43,506 nt of DNA from Sulfobacillus benefaciens (GTDB lineage: Bacteria > Bacillota > Sulfobacillia > Sulfobacillales > Sulfobacillaceae): positions 1 to 43,506 of the forward strand of contig PXYW01000053.1 in NCBI GenBank assembly GCA_003023695.1. The letters are read 5' to 3'. Below, piece after piece: positions 8,770 to 16,932 of the stretch. The notes beneath the pieces are model-generated. The model worked only from the letters and a program-made list of their open reading frames with translations, had not been told where the DNA came from and ran no database searches. The position numbers and the translations under genes are program-made. The first letter of the stretch is position 1. Each line of letters begins with the position of its first letter.

Positions 8770-9777
8770 ATGAACCTGAATATTCTGTGGTTTATCTTAA
8801 TTGGGGTACTCTTTGTCGGGTATTTCTTTCTCGAGGGTTTCGACTACGGGGTCGGAATGATCTATCAGTTTCTTGGTCATTCGGATACCGAGCGCAGAGT
8901 GGCCTTAAATGCCATTGGGCCTACCTGGGGCGCCAATGAAGTGTGGCTGATTACCGCAGGGGGCGCAATTTTCGCCGCATTTCCCGAATGGTACGCTACT
9001 CTTTTCAGTGGCTTTTATCTGGCCTTGGTGTTGATGCTGCTAGGCCTTATCGCCCGCGGAGTGGCGCTTGAGTATCGTAGTCGCCATGACAAGCCGGGGT
9101 GGCGCCATATGTGGGATTGGGCGCTGACGATTGGAAGCTTTATCCCCGCATTGTTGTGGGGAGTTGCGGTGGCCAACTTGGTGCGGGGTGTGCCCATCAA
9201 TGGGCAGATGAACTTTACCGGCAATCTCTTGACCTTGCTGAATCCGTATGCTTTGTGGTCGGGGTTGACCATGGTTATCATCTTTATTGCCCATGGATCA
9301 TATTTCCTGAACATGAAGACTCGGGGGATGGTGAGTCATCGCGCTAAGCAATTGGTGAAACCGATGGGGTACATCGGAGCGTTTATGGTCCTGGTGCTCT
9401 TAATCTGGAGCTCTACATTAAGTGACCTGCGGCTTGGTGCTGTGCCGGTTGCAGTGGGGTTAATCTCCCTGATTTTGATTGCGGCCGCGGTCGTTGCCGA
9501 AGGCCACAATCGGTCCCGCACAGCCTTCTTTATGCATGGCATTGGCATTGCCTTTTTAACCGTATCGTTTTTTGTTGCGCTGTTTCCACGGGTGATGATT
9601 TCTAGCCTCAACCCGCATTGGAGTTTAACCATCTATAACGCCGCATCGAATGCGTATACCCTGCATGTGATGACTATCGTTGCGCTGACGATGGTGCCAA
9701 TTGTTCTGGCGTATCAGGTCTGGACCTATTGGATTTTTCGCCGCCGGGTAGGCACCAAAACTCCTCTGGAGTATTAA
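8770..9777 (+). CDS. cydB: Cytochrome bd oxidase subunit II
   Basis: 335 residues, nearly all hydrophobic helices. The start is typical of CydB (LWFILIGVLFVGYFFLEGFD), followed by GPTWGANEVWLITAGGAIFAAFP and, at the C-terminus, LNPHWSLTIYNAASN. It forms the heme-less partner of CydA in the membrane. A purine-rich ribosome site (GGGGAGGAAGG) precedes the ATG. It sits in the same operon as cydA and ends just before a GC-rich hairpin. No small CydX-like subunit gene was found after it. It is closely similar to the second cydB at 22624, with the same order of motifs. Confidence 0.95.
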   Translation: MNLNILWFILIGVLFVGYFFLEGFDYGVGMIYQFLGHSDTERRVALNAIGPTWGANEVWLITAGGAIFAAFPEWYATLFSGFYLALVLMLLGLIARGVALEYRSRHDKPGWRHMWDWALTIGSFIPALLWGVAVANLVRGVPINGQMNFTGNLLTLLNPYALWSGLTMVIIFIAHGSYFLNMKTRGMVSHRAKQLVKPMGYIGAFMVLVLLIWSSTLSDLRLGAVPVAVGLISLILIAAAVVAEGHNRSRTAFFMHGIGIAFLTVSFFVALFPRVMISSLNPHWSLTIYNAASNAYTLHVMTIVALTMVPIVLAYQVWTYWIFRRRVGTKTPLEY

Positions 9778-9796
9778 GGCTTCTCATGTTTTGAAA

Positions 9797-9826
9797 GCGC
9801 ACCCCGACGATCGTTTCGGGGTGCGC
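9797..9826 (+). terminator. Hairpin after cydAB
   Basis: GCGCACCCCGA (9797-9807) pairs with TCGGGGTGCGC (9816-9826) across an 8-base loop, an 11-bp stem 20 bases after the cydB stop. There is no T-run after it, so it may be a weak or factor-dependent terminator or an mRNA-stabilising hairpin. Confidence 0.6.
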
Positions 9827-10120
9827 TCGACATCATGGGGCGATACTTGGCCGGGACGCTAACATAGCCGAGGGGGCCAATGCGCACCCTTTAGAAGCGG
9901 AAGTAGCGCATCGTGCTGGCGACTGTGTTGGGGACAAAGTGCCCATAGTTTATCCGGCTCCCGTCAAATTGGGCTTTTTACGGGATTGATCATAGACTTT
10001 TCGCTCACCATTAGAGTGGAGCGTTTCAGGTGGATTGGGACAATGGCCATGATTGGAGTTTCCAAGTGGTAGGGTCAGGCCCACCTCTTAGTGTACTAAC
10101 GCCCCCAATAGCCGTGCTCT
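9827..10120. other. Spacer without a recognised gene
   Basis: No intact gene. A short open + frame reads through 9862-9990 (…GANAHPLEAEVAHRAG…, ending RD then TGA). It looks protein-like but has no start codon and no family I recognise, so it may be a relic. The base composition and uncoordinated short frames resemble decayed DNA. Confidence 0.35.
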
Positions 10121-10927
10121 CTAAAGTTGTTGTGCGCCGAGCCGAATGGAGCAGGTTCGCATGCTGTCTAGAGACCCAGTGTAGGTGAACGTGCCCGCCT
10201 CAATTAAGCGCCGAATGCGCCAGAATACCAGCGCATCGTTGGTAATCTGGGGGTGTCGCCCTAAGCATTCGCCGACCAGCCGCACCGCCAGCAAGGACGG
10301 TTGCCCCCGGAGCACCCGATGGGCCTGGTCGATAATGAAGGGATCCCAATAATCGACCCCCACGGACGCCACTTGACCGTTTACGATATGGCGCAGGTGG
10401 CTGCCACTCGCGACCAGCTCGTGCCATCGGGCGACGGCCTCATCCCGCTCGGATTTCGACAACGGAACGGCATGCTCCATCAATGCTTCCAGCTCATCCG
10501 CAGCAATCTCGCCCGTTCGTTTAATGACGTAGGAGACCTCGGCCGTATTATAGACTCGTGCGTAGGACGGAGTCACGTTAATGACCGACACCGGTGCCGT
10601 CGCTGGCAAATGGGCGAGAATACTCAAGTAACCGGACATCTCCATCGGGTTCTCGGCGACCCAGAGGACGACCGTATCATCGGGTTTGTGGGATCGAAAC
10701 CATGTCCGAAGCCGACACCAGTGCTCCGGAAGATGCGCGAATTGCTCGGGCATGGCCACCTGCCGCCACCACTCCAAACGGGCCGTGTGGGTCCTATCAC
10801 TGAATAGATCGCCCAGTGGCCCCGCGCCTAAATCGTCCGTCAGGGCTACCACGGAATCGGGCCATGCCCATGAGTGCCACAGTATCTCCAAACACGACAT
10901 GAGTTGTCTGCATGCGGTGACTCCCAT
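10121..10927 (-). CDS. DUF1835/DUF3658-like protein
   Basis: A 268-residue product if started at the ATG at 10927. The N-terminal half resembles DUF1835 (SVVALTDDLGAGPLGDL, then a WW and TVVLWVAENPMEMSGYLSIL). The C-terminal half resembles DUF3658 (LSKSERDEAVARWHELV, LRHIVNGQV, LVGECLGRHPQITNDALVFWRIRRLIEAG, and a terminal MRTCSIRL). The function of these families is unknown to me. The frame stays open to 11206, but the extra 93 residues do not resemble the family and overlap a remnant helix-turn-helix frame, so I exclude them. Ribosome signals are weak. Base composition is more GC-rich than the neighbours, and the gene stands alone among remnants, which suggests acquired DNA. The first beta-strand motif of DUF1835 is poorly conserved. 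Confidence 0.65.
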   Translation of the reverse strand: MGVTACRQLMSCLEILWHSWAWPDSVVALTDDLGAGPLGDLFSDRTHTARLEWWRQVAMPEQFAHLPEHWCRLRTWFRSHKPDDTVVLWVAENPMEMSGYLSILAHLPATAPVSVINVTPSYARVYNTAEVSYVIKRTGEIAADELEALMEHAVPLSKSERDEAVARWHELVASGSHLRHIVNGQVASVGVDYWDPFIIDQAHRVLRGQPSLLAVRLVGECLGRHPQITNDALVFWRIRRLIEAGTFTYTGSLDSMRTCSIRLGAQQL

Positions 10928-11138
10928 TCTAGACCGGCGGTTCCCTGCCGAGCACGAACGTAGGAACGTTGGGGTCTCTCTCGTGTTATTCTCGTTCGTT
11001 GCGACTAATCGTTTCGGAACACTCGCCCCCGAATCTTCGCCCTCCTGGCCTGCGTGCCTTTGCAGTGTACAACATGCTTGCTTTGTGGATTCTGGGGTCA
11101 AGGTATATATTTTCGGTTTCTTGTCCTCTGGGAGCGCA

Positions 11139-11312
11139 TTAAAGGTGTCCCAAGACCGTTTCATTCCCACCAACCCGCCAGACTTTGGGGCCGCCCCGGC
11201 GGCCAATGACTAACGCGGCCCCCCATGTCCGGAGCCCTTCGATACTCATCCCGAGTATCTTCGCGGCTTTGCCAATACGGACAAACTGTTCGTTTTTTGA
11301 GCGATCATTCAG
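11139..11312 (-). pseudogene. Remnant of a MerR/excisionase-type helix-turn-helix
   Basis: Read on the minus strand, codons from 11312 down to TAA at 11139-11141 give a frame with FVRIGKAAKILGMSIEGLRT followed by W. That matches the N-terminal DNA-binding helix-turn-helix of MerR-like/excisionase proteins, including the small recombinase of IS607-type elements. There is no credible start codon or ribosome site, and after the tryptophan the expected wing sequence decays. It overlaps the unsupported N-terminal extension of the DUF1835-like frame in another phase. I read it as a fossil of a mobile-element or regulator gene. Confidence 0.55.
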
Positions 11313-11780
11313 AAAGATTATATCAGCCTCTTAGATATAATTATGAGATTTATCGCAAGCAGTGACAGCCACCTGCTCTGTTGATGCGGTACGGGAGTGC
11401 TCCGGTTCTCGCCGTTATGCCCCGAGACGTATCGAGAATATACAAGAAACACCTCGCGCATCATCTGTTCTTGTTCTGCGATTCAGCACATTGCCAGCTT
11501 CTCCGGTGCCCGTTACACCACCGATCGTTTTTGTCGCGTACCCGCATCTTTCATAAGCCAGGGCACAATATAATAGTCTGATGCTAGACAGCAGTCGATG
11601 CATCGAGGGCCGCGAGATCAATGTCAACACTGTGATGGTCCTTGGCTAGTACCAATCTGTCCTTCTTCTGTCTGGCAGTGCATTTCCTCGCTACTTTCTA
11701 GCAGTTGCTAAACTCTTTAAATGCTTTGGATATCATGATAGGCTTTAAGGGGAAAGGCATCTTGGTATGGGAGTGGGCGC
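11313..11780. other. Spacer before the two-component system
   Basis: No gene is supported. Several short frames on both strands lack ribosome sites and protein-like sequence. The final bases carry GGGAG (11769-11773), which serves the histidine kinase ATG at 11781. A promoter must lie here, but I cannot place it with confidence. Confidence 0.45.
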
Positions 11781-13163
11781 ATGTCAAATCCAAGCACGGT
11801 GACAGGAGGCTGGCGATACCGGATAGCGGCCACTTTGCTGGCCATGGCCGGGGTAATTGCTACAATTTTGGTTTATCGGCATTACATTGGTCACCTTCAT
11901 CGTTTCCATGGCGACAAACTATTGTATTTGGGCATGGTGCTAGTGTTTTTTACTGGGGTTTTTTCTTTTGTGGTGTTTGGCTTGTTGGAGACCCAGCAGC
12001 GGCGATTGGCTGAGGTAAATAATGAGTTGCAAAGGCAACGCGACATTTTGCAAGGATTATGGGATGCCACCGGGGTTGTTGCCAGCCTGCCCGACATGGA
12101 AGGGGTTTTGCAAAGGATTGTTGACGTGTCGCGCCCCCTGTTCGGCGCCCAGTATGCAGCACTGGCGGTGTTGTCCGAAGACGATCCGCTTCAGATTCGT
12201 CAATTTATTACCTCGGGACTGTCTGATGAAGACCGAGAAAAGATAGGCAAGCTGCCCCAGGGGAGGGGGATCTTGGGCGAGGTGATTCGGACCAAAAAGG
12301 TGTTGCGCCTTTCCGACCTGGCCACCCATCCAGCGTCGTCAGGGTTTCCCCCTTATCATCCGGAAATGAGCAGTTTTCTCGGGTTGCCGCTACTATATCG
12401 GGGAGCCATCGTCGGACACCTTTATTTAACTAACAAGCCCGGCGGATTTACCGCCCAAGATGAAATGTTGGGCCAGCTTTTTGCCCGTCAGGCGTCGGTC
12501 GTTATTGCCAATGCCCGCCTATATCAAGGACGAGAAGAATGGGCTACGGTACAGGAGCGAGAACGCATCGGGCGCGAATTGCACGATGGGGTGCTGCAAA
12601 CCCTGTATGGATTAAATCTGGCCTTAGACTTTCTCTTGGATTCAGAATTATCACTCAGCGATGTGGGGAAACGTGAAATGACCCGCATTACCGAAACGCT
12701 CAGTCTGACGATGACCGATATCCGCATGTACATTCAAAGTCTGGGATCTTCTCCGGTGGATTTCCAGGTGGCGGTGCGCGATATGCTCCAACGCTCTGGA
12801 GGCATTGATGACATTCAGTTGGAATTTCGCGATACCGAATATCTCTCCTTGAATCCGGAAGTCATCCATGACTTGGTGATGTCGGTGCAAGAAGCGGTAT
12901 CTAATGCCAGGCGCCACGGCCGTGCCGACCATATTGTGGTCGGATGGGATGGCCACCCCGACTCCCATTTTCGGGTGTGGATTGAAGATAACGGGCAAGG
13001 CTTTAACACTGAGGGTGCCAACCGGGAAAACCATTTTGGGCTGACCAACATGCGTCGTCGCACGGAGCATTGGCACGGGGAAATACGGGTCACCAGCAAA
13101 CCTGGTCACGGTACTCGGGTAGAATTTCATATTCCTAAAAGCAGCGATACACAAATTGCTTGA
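11781..13163 (+). CDS. Sensor histidine kinase, NarL/LiaS type with GAF domain
   Basis: A 460-residue membrane kinase. Two N-terminal helices (about 15-34 and 48-68) enclose a very short external loop, so the signal is probably sensed in or at the membrane, or by the GAF domain. A coiled linker (about 70-92) leads to the GAF domain (about 95-245). Then comes the HisKA_3 dimerisation box ERERIGRELHDGVLQTLYG with phospho-acceptor His268, and a C-terminal HATPase with N-box VQEAVSNARRHG and G-box EDNGQGF. It should phosphorylate the response regulator encoded directly downstream. The gene starts at ATG 11781 after GGGAG. The stimulus is not evident; neighbours include germination and bd-oxidase genes, but no link is shown. 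Confidence 0.93.
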   Translation: MSNPSTVTGGWRYRIAATLLAMAGVIATILVYRHYIGHLHRFHGDKLLYLGMVLVFFTGVFSFVVFGLLETQQRRLAEVNNELQRQRDILQGLWDATGVVASLPDMEGVLQRIVDVSRPLFGAQYAALAVLSEDDPLQIRQFITSGLSDEDREKIGKLPQGRGILGEVIRTKKVLRLSDLATHPASSGFPPYHPEMSSFLGLPLLYRGAIVGHLYLTNKPGGFTAQDEMLGQLFARQASVVIANARLYQGREEWATVQERERIGRELHDGVLQTLYGLNLALDFLLDSELSLSDVGKREMTRITETLSLTMTDIRMYIQSLGSSPVDFQVAVRDMLQRSGGIDDIQLEFRDTEYLSLNPEVIHDLVMSVQEAVSNARRHGRADHIVVGWDGHPDSHFRVWIEDNGQGFNTEGANRENHFGLTNMRRRTEHWHGEIRVTSKPGHGTRVEFHIPKSSDTQIA

Positions 13164-13189
13164 AGCGTCGGAAAGGGGAAGGCATAAAC

Positions 13190-13846
13190 ATGCCGGATCA
13201 AATGATTCGTGTGGTCATTGTTGACGATCACGAAGTGGTGCGGGTGGGACTGAAAAATCTCATTGATTTGCAACAGGACTTAACAGTGGTGGGAGATTAC
13301 GCCACTGGCCAGGCAGCGATTGACAACGTTCCTCAGCATGCGGATGTGGTGGTGCTGGATGTTCGGCTGCCTGACCTCAGCGGCTTTGAGGTGTGCCGGC
13401 AAATTAAGGAACAAGACGATCATGTCCAAGTTATTATGCTTACGTCATTTGGCCAAGATGAAATGGTATTGGATGCGATTAATGCGGGGGCATCGGGGTA
13501 CTTGTTGAAAGAGGCTCGAGGGCACACGGTCATTGAAGGGATTCGTACAGTCGCCCAAGGCGGATCGCTTTTTAGTCCTCAAGTAACGGCGCCGTTGTTT
13601 CAACGATTGCGATCCATGCACAGTTCCTCTGATCCCGTCGAAGAATTAACCGAAAACGAGAAGAAAATCCTGGAGCTGGTAGCACAAGGGAAGACCAATC
13701 GAGAAATAGGGTTGGATATGTTTCTTAGTGAAAAAACCATCAAACACTATGTGAGCAGTATCTTGAGCAAATTGGGCTACACCCGGCGATCTGAGGCCGC
13801 AGCGCATTTTGCCCGATATCAAGCGGACCGTCATCGCAATGAATAA
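13190..13846 (+). CDS. Response regulator, NarL/FixJ family
   Basis: 218 residues. The receiver domain (about 6-120) has the acidic pocket Asp12-Asp13, phospho-acceptor Asp57 in VVVLDVRLPD, and the conserved Lys in GYLLKEA. The output domain is a LuxR-type helix-turn-helix (TENEKKILELVAQGKTNREI, then SEKTIKHYVSSILSKLG). The frame could begin at a TTG (13160) overlapping the kinase stop, but the ATG at 13190 follows GGGGAAGG and the preceding residues are not family-like. It forms an operon with the kinase and would bind DNA as a phosphorylated dimer. Targets are unknown. A rho-independent terminator lies about 200 bases downstream, beyond an antisense small gene. Confidence 0.94.
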   Translation: MPDQMIRVVIVDDHEVVRVGLKNLIDLQQDLTVVGDYATGQAAIDNVPQHADVVVLDVRLPDLSGFEVCRQIKEQDDHVQVIMLTSFGQDEMVLDAINAGASGYLLKEARGHTVIEGIRTVAQGGSLFSPQVTAPLFQRLRSMHSSSDPVEELTENEKKILELVAQGKTNREIGLDMFLSEKTIKHYVSSILSKLGYTRRSEAAAHFARYQADRHRNE

Positions 13847-13960
13847 TTAGTGGTGGTGGGTGAGACGGTAAATGCCCCAAATTACCAGGGCCCAAATGCC
13901 TATTTGCCATAGCCCCATGGTGAGCCAGACACTCATATGGGAGAATGTTTGCGCGGCCAT
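13847..13960 (-). CDS. 37-residue Trp-rich single-helix membrane peptide
   Basis: This ORF is easily missed because of its size. An ideal ribosome site (AAGGAGGC, complement of 13968-13977) lies 7 bases before ATG 13960. The frame encodes MAAQTFSHMSVWLTMGLWQI followed by GIWALVIWGIYRLTHHH and TAA. One hydrophobic helix of about 22 residues carries four tryptophans, and the C-terminus is RLTHHH, so it should be membrane-inserted with a basic, possibly metal-binding tail. It begins one base after the response-regulator stop on the opposite strand, and that operon's terminator lies past it, so the two transcripts are antisense. I do not recognise the family; small oxidase or transporter accessory subunits have similar architecture. 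Confidence 0.6.
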   Translation of the reverse strand: MAAQTFSHMSVWLTMGLWQIGIWALVIWGIYRLTHHH

Positions 13961-14051
13961 CACCGGAGCCTCCTTTTAGGTCACGATATAGTCCTTCGTG
14001 GTGCCTCATCAATCTGTTGCCTACACTATAGCGGACGCCTTTAGGATCTTC

Positions 14052-14078
14052 AGGGGCCAAATGGCCCCTCTCTTTTTT
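14052..14078 (+). terminator. Rho-independent terminator of the two-component operon
   Basis: AGGGGCC (14052-14058) pairs with GGCCCCT (14063-14069) across the loop AAAT, followed by CTCTTTTTT. This is a textbook terminator on the plus strand, about 205 bases after the response-regulator stop and beyond the antisense 37-residue gene. Confidence 0.85.
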
Positions 14079-14134
14079 GCAAACGGCCCTGGTTTTGTGA
14101 GTCCTATTCTACGGACCAAACCCATCGGCGACTT

Positions 14135-14148
14135 GGTCCAAATGGACC
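14135..14148. promoter_or_regulatory. Perfect inverted repeat upstream of gerA
   Basis: GGTCC-AAAT-GGACC is a perfect 5-bp inverted repeat about 95 bases before the gerA start. It shares its AAAT centre and layout with the terminator stem at 14052-14069. It has no T-run, so it could be an operator or a leader hairpin. Nearby, CATATCT (about 14196) loosely resembles the -10 element used by forespore sigma factors, but I see no matching -35. Confidence 0.3.
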
Positions 14149-14242
14149 TAAATTTGAGGACCGATCGCCCCTTCATTCTATTGCTGCATGATGGGCATAT
14201 CTTTTGATCCCAGGGAGCACAATATCCCCGAGGTGCCCCGAA

Positions 14243-15841
14243 ATGAACCCGAAACCTACGAAAGGAATTGAACAGCTCGCCAAGCAGCTAAATAAGGAAT
14301 TAAGCGGGTGGCTTGCGGCATTGAACGCGGAACCGACGACGCCGGCGGACCAGTATGTTCCCGATGTGAATGCCGCCTATGAACGGCTTAAGGCTGGCAT
14401 GGGACGGAGTTCCGATGTGCTGTTGCGAAAAATTCACGTGCCCGCCTGCGGGAATGACGTCGTGTTGATTGCATGCCTGGATGGCATGGCCGACACCCAG
14501 ATGGTGGACCAAGACATTATCCAGCGATTGATGGCGACAAAATCCGCTCCAAACACTTGGGATCAAACCGCGATAACCCCGGTGCATATTTCCCAAGAGA
14601 CATCCTGGTCCAAAATATTGCAGGATTTGGCGGCGGGCAATACCCTCATTTTTGCTCCAGGCATTGCCTTTGTCTGGATTGTCGATACCGTGAAATACAA
14701 GCAACGAGCCATTGAACGGCCACAGACCGAATTGTCGGTGCGGGGCACGGAAGAATCATTTAACGAGATCCTGCTGACCCAAAAGAACCAAATTCGTCGT
14801 CATCTGCTAACACCTACCCTGCAATTTCACGACATTGTGGTGGGTCGGGTGCAGCATACCACGGTATCTGTGGCTTATCTCGAAGACGTGACCAATTCGG
14901 CTTTGGTGGATACGGCGATTAAACGATTGGAAGCCATCAAAATTGACGGTGTCGCCAACTCTACCGCCATTGCCGGTCTCATTCGCGACCATCCCCGTTC
15001 CATATTTCCTACGATACGTTCAACGGAACGGGTGGACATTGTGATTTGGCGTCTGTTGGAAGGAGCAGTTGTGATCCTAACCGAAGGGGATCCGTTTGCC
15101 TTGATTGCCCCGGCACCTTTGGTAGATTTTTATCGCACTGCCATGGACTATGCCAGTTCCTGGGCCGATAGCAGTTTTGTGCGCATGATTCGCTTTGCTG
15201 GGTGGATTCTTGGCATGTATCTCCCCGCATTATATTTGGCACTGGCCGATGTCAATCCCAATGTGCTGCCTACCGAACTTTTTGTGGTGATGCAGGGAAG
15301 CCATGCGGGATTGCCCTTTCCTCCCGCGGTAGAGATGGTGCTAATGATTTTGGTCATTGAAATTCTTCGTGAGTCAGCATTGCGATTACCCAAAGTTTTA
15401 AGTGTGACTTTGGGTACGGTAGGCGCTATCGTGGTGGGCACTGCCGTGGTCAAAGCGGGATTGGTGGATCCCCAAATTATTGTGATTATGACCTTAACTG
15501 CGCTAAGTCTTTTTTCCACCCCGGTCTATGAGTTAACAGGCACCTGGCGTGTATTTGGGTTTTTGCTGCTTTTAGGGGGCGCCATCCTGGGAATTCTGGG
15601 AGTGGTGCTGGTGACCATTGGCGTGCTGGCTGTGATGATGGATATGCAGACGTTTGGCACCCCGTATTTTGCTCCGTGGGCACCGTTTCGGCCCAGAGAC
15701 TGGAAAGATACCATTGTTCGGGTGCCATGGACCAACTTTGTGACCCGTTGGCACAGCACGCGCGCCCAGCGGGTCGCCTGGCGAACTCCTGTCGAGGTTT
15801 CCGGCCGTCCGCACTTGCTCAAACGCAGGCGATCATCATGA
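14243..15841 (+). CDS. gerAA: Spore germination protein, GerA family (A subunit)
   Basis: A 532-residue member of the GerA family, the A subunit of germinant receptors in the spore inner membrane. The N-terminal soluble part (to about residue 280) ends near EGDPFALIAPAPLVDFYRTA. The C-terminal part has several helices and the conserved loop with PFPPAVEMVLMILVIEILRE, then a family-typical PFRPRDWKDTIVRVP tail. The long N-terminal domain matches the family. I chose the ATG at 14243 over a TTG at 14204 because the protein-like sequence begins there; the ribosome site is weak in both cases. Its TGA overlaps the ATG of gerC (ATGA), showing translational coupling. The order A-C-B differs from the classic gerA order A-B-C. 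Confidence 0.92.
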   Translation: MNPKPTKGIEQLAKQLNKELSGWLAALNAEPTTPADQYVPDVNAAYERLKAGMGRSSDVLLRKIHVPACGNDVVLIACLDGMADTQMVDQDIIQRLMATKSAPNTWDQTAITPVHISQETSWSKILQDLAAGNTLIFAPGIAFVWIVDTVKYKQRAIERPQTELSVRGTEESFNEILLTQKNQIRRHLLTPTLQFHDIVVGRVQHTTVSVAYLEDVTNSALVDTAIKRLEAIKIDGVANSTAIAGLIRDHPRSIFPTIRSTERVDIVIWRLLEGAVVILTEGDPFALIAPAPLVDFYRTAMDYASSWADSSFVRMIRFAGWILGMYLPALYLALADVNPNVLPTELFVVMQGSHAGLPFPPAVEMVLMILVIEILRESALRLPKVLSVTLGTVGAIVVGTAVVKAGLVDPQIIVIMTLTALSLFSTPVYELTGTWRVFGFLLLLGGAILGILGVVLVTIGVLAVMMDMQTFGTPYFAPWAPFRPRDWKDTIVRVPWTNFVTRWHSTRAQRVAWRTPVEVSGRPHLLKRRRSS

Positions 15842-16932
15842 CGATCAGGAAGCGAGTCCTAGCCTTGGGCGCAATATTTTTGACGGTAATAGTGCTGGGG
15901 GGGTGCTGGGATTCCGAACCAGATACTGATCGCGCCTCAGCGCTGATGCTGACGGTATCGCAAGCGACCCCAAAGAAGTGGCAGTGGAGATTTTATTTTC
16001 CTAATCCGACAGTTACCGTTAGTAGTTTAACCCAATTAAAGCCGTCTAATCAGTTTTATACCATGGGAGTGACCGCCTCTTCCCTAGACCGGGCGTACAC
16101 CAAGGTTCAACAAAGGCTGGCACGGGATTTGTATTTAGGACAATTAGAAGTCATGATCTTGTCTACCAAACTGACCAGACCAGAGGTGCTCAGTTTGCTC
16201 AATGCTTACAATCGAGAAGGGCTAACGCCTAAGACGGCTTATGTATTGTTAGGGGCGCCTCCGGTAAATAAATTGGCCTTGGTCACCCCCCAAGAATCTA
16301 TTCCATCTGTATACTGGGAAAGCTATTTCGAGTGCCATCAATGCCAACCAGAATATTTGGCACGTCCGGAATGGAAAGTGTGGGATGACATGGTGACCCC
16401 AGGGGTGTCGGCCGTAGTGCCTTATGGGACAGAGGCTTATGAAATGACGCAAATTGCAGTGTATCCTCAAACAGGACCACCGGTAATCTATTCCCGACGA
16501 GCCACCGAAGGCTGGGCCTATTTGAAAGGGCGTGTGGACAAAGAGACAATCGCATTGAATACGCCATGGGGGCGGATCGGTTTGGCGAACATCCACGGGG
16601 CCGCGCACAATCAGGTGTGGCAGGGCAACGGGCACATCAATGTCAGCACCCGCATCAATCTGAGCGTTACTTTGGCAGAATGGGGATCGTCCGTAGAGAT
16701 GACCCCAAGTATGTTAAAACAGATTGACATGTTGGGCGAACGCAAGGTGTTGGCGCGATGCCTTCTAGCCATCAGAGAAGCCAATAAAACCCACACAGAT
16801 CCTTTTGGGTATGGAAGAACGTTATGGTTTCAGCATCAGGCACCAGAAATATTGGCCAGTGGCGGCTGGGAGCCGATTTCCTCCCGGGTGACGGTTGTAC
16901 TGCAAATTCGATCCGCGGGGAGTGGGGTCTAA
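15838..16932 (+). CDS. gerAC: Spore germination lipoprotein, GerC family (C subunit)
   Basis: 364 residues. It begins with a lipoprotein signal peptide: MTIRKR, a hydrophobic core, and the lipobox VLGGC with Cys near residue 22, so the mature protein is lipid-anchored on the outer face of the spore inner membrane. The rest matches the Ger(x)C family: SDRAxxLxLTVSQ-like start, the ATTSSLDRAYTKVQQRLARDLYLGQ-like region (residues about 75-100), and a C-terminal domain. The ATG overlaps the gerA stop. The C-terminal 109 bases overlap the frame assigned to gerB. It would assemble with GerA and GerB as a receptor for a germinant that cannot be named from sequence. Confidence 0.9.
   Translation: MTIRKRVLALGAIFLTVIVLGGCWDSEPDTDRASALMLTVSQATPKKWQWRFYFPNPTVTVSSLTQLKPSNQFYTMGVTASSLDRAYTKVQQRLARDLYLGQLEVMILSTKLTRPEVLSLLNAYNREGLTPKTAYVLLGAPPVNKLALVTPQESIPSVYWESYFECHQCQPEYLARPEWKVWDDMVTPGVSAVVPYGTEAYEMTQIAVYPQTGPPVIYSRRATEGWAYLKGRVDKETIALNTPWGRIGLANIHGAAHNQVWQGNGHINVSTRINLSVTLAEWGSSVEMTPSMLKQIDMLGERKVLARCLLAIREANKTHTDPFGYGRTLWFQHQAPEILASGGWEPISSRVTVVLQIRSAGSGV

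Noticed and set aside
10301..10807. 168-codon plus-strand frame antisense to the DUF1835-like gene
   Set aside because: High-GC antisense shadow without ribosome site or recognisable protein sequence.
10928..11206. N-terminal 93-codon extension of the DUF1835-like frame
   Set aside because: No family similarity, no ribosome site at its start, and it overlaps the helix-turn-helix remnant in another phase.
10686..11213. 175-codon plus-strand frame
   Set aside because: Antisense shadow rich in Cys, Ser and His in an order not like a protein domain; no start signal.
11705..12013. 102-codon frame before and inside the histidine kinase
   Set aside because: Out of frame with the kinase, without ribosome site or family similarity.
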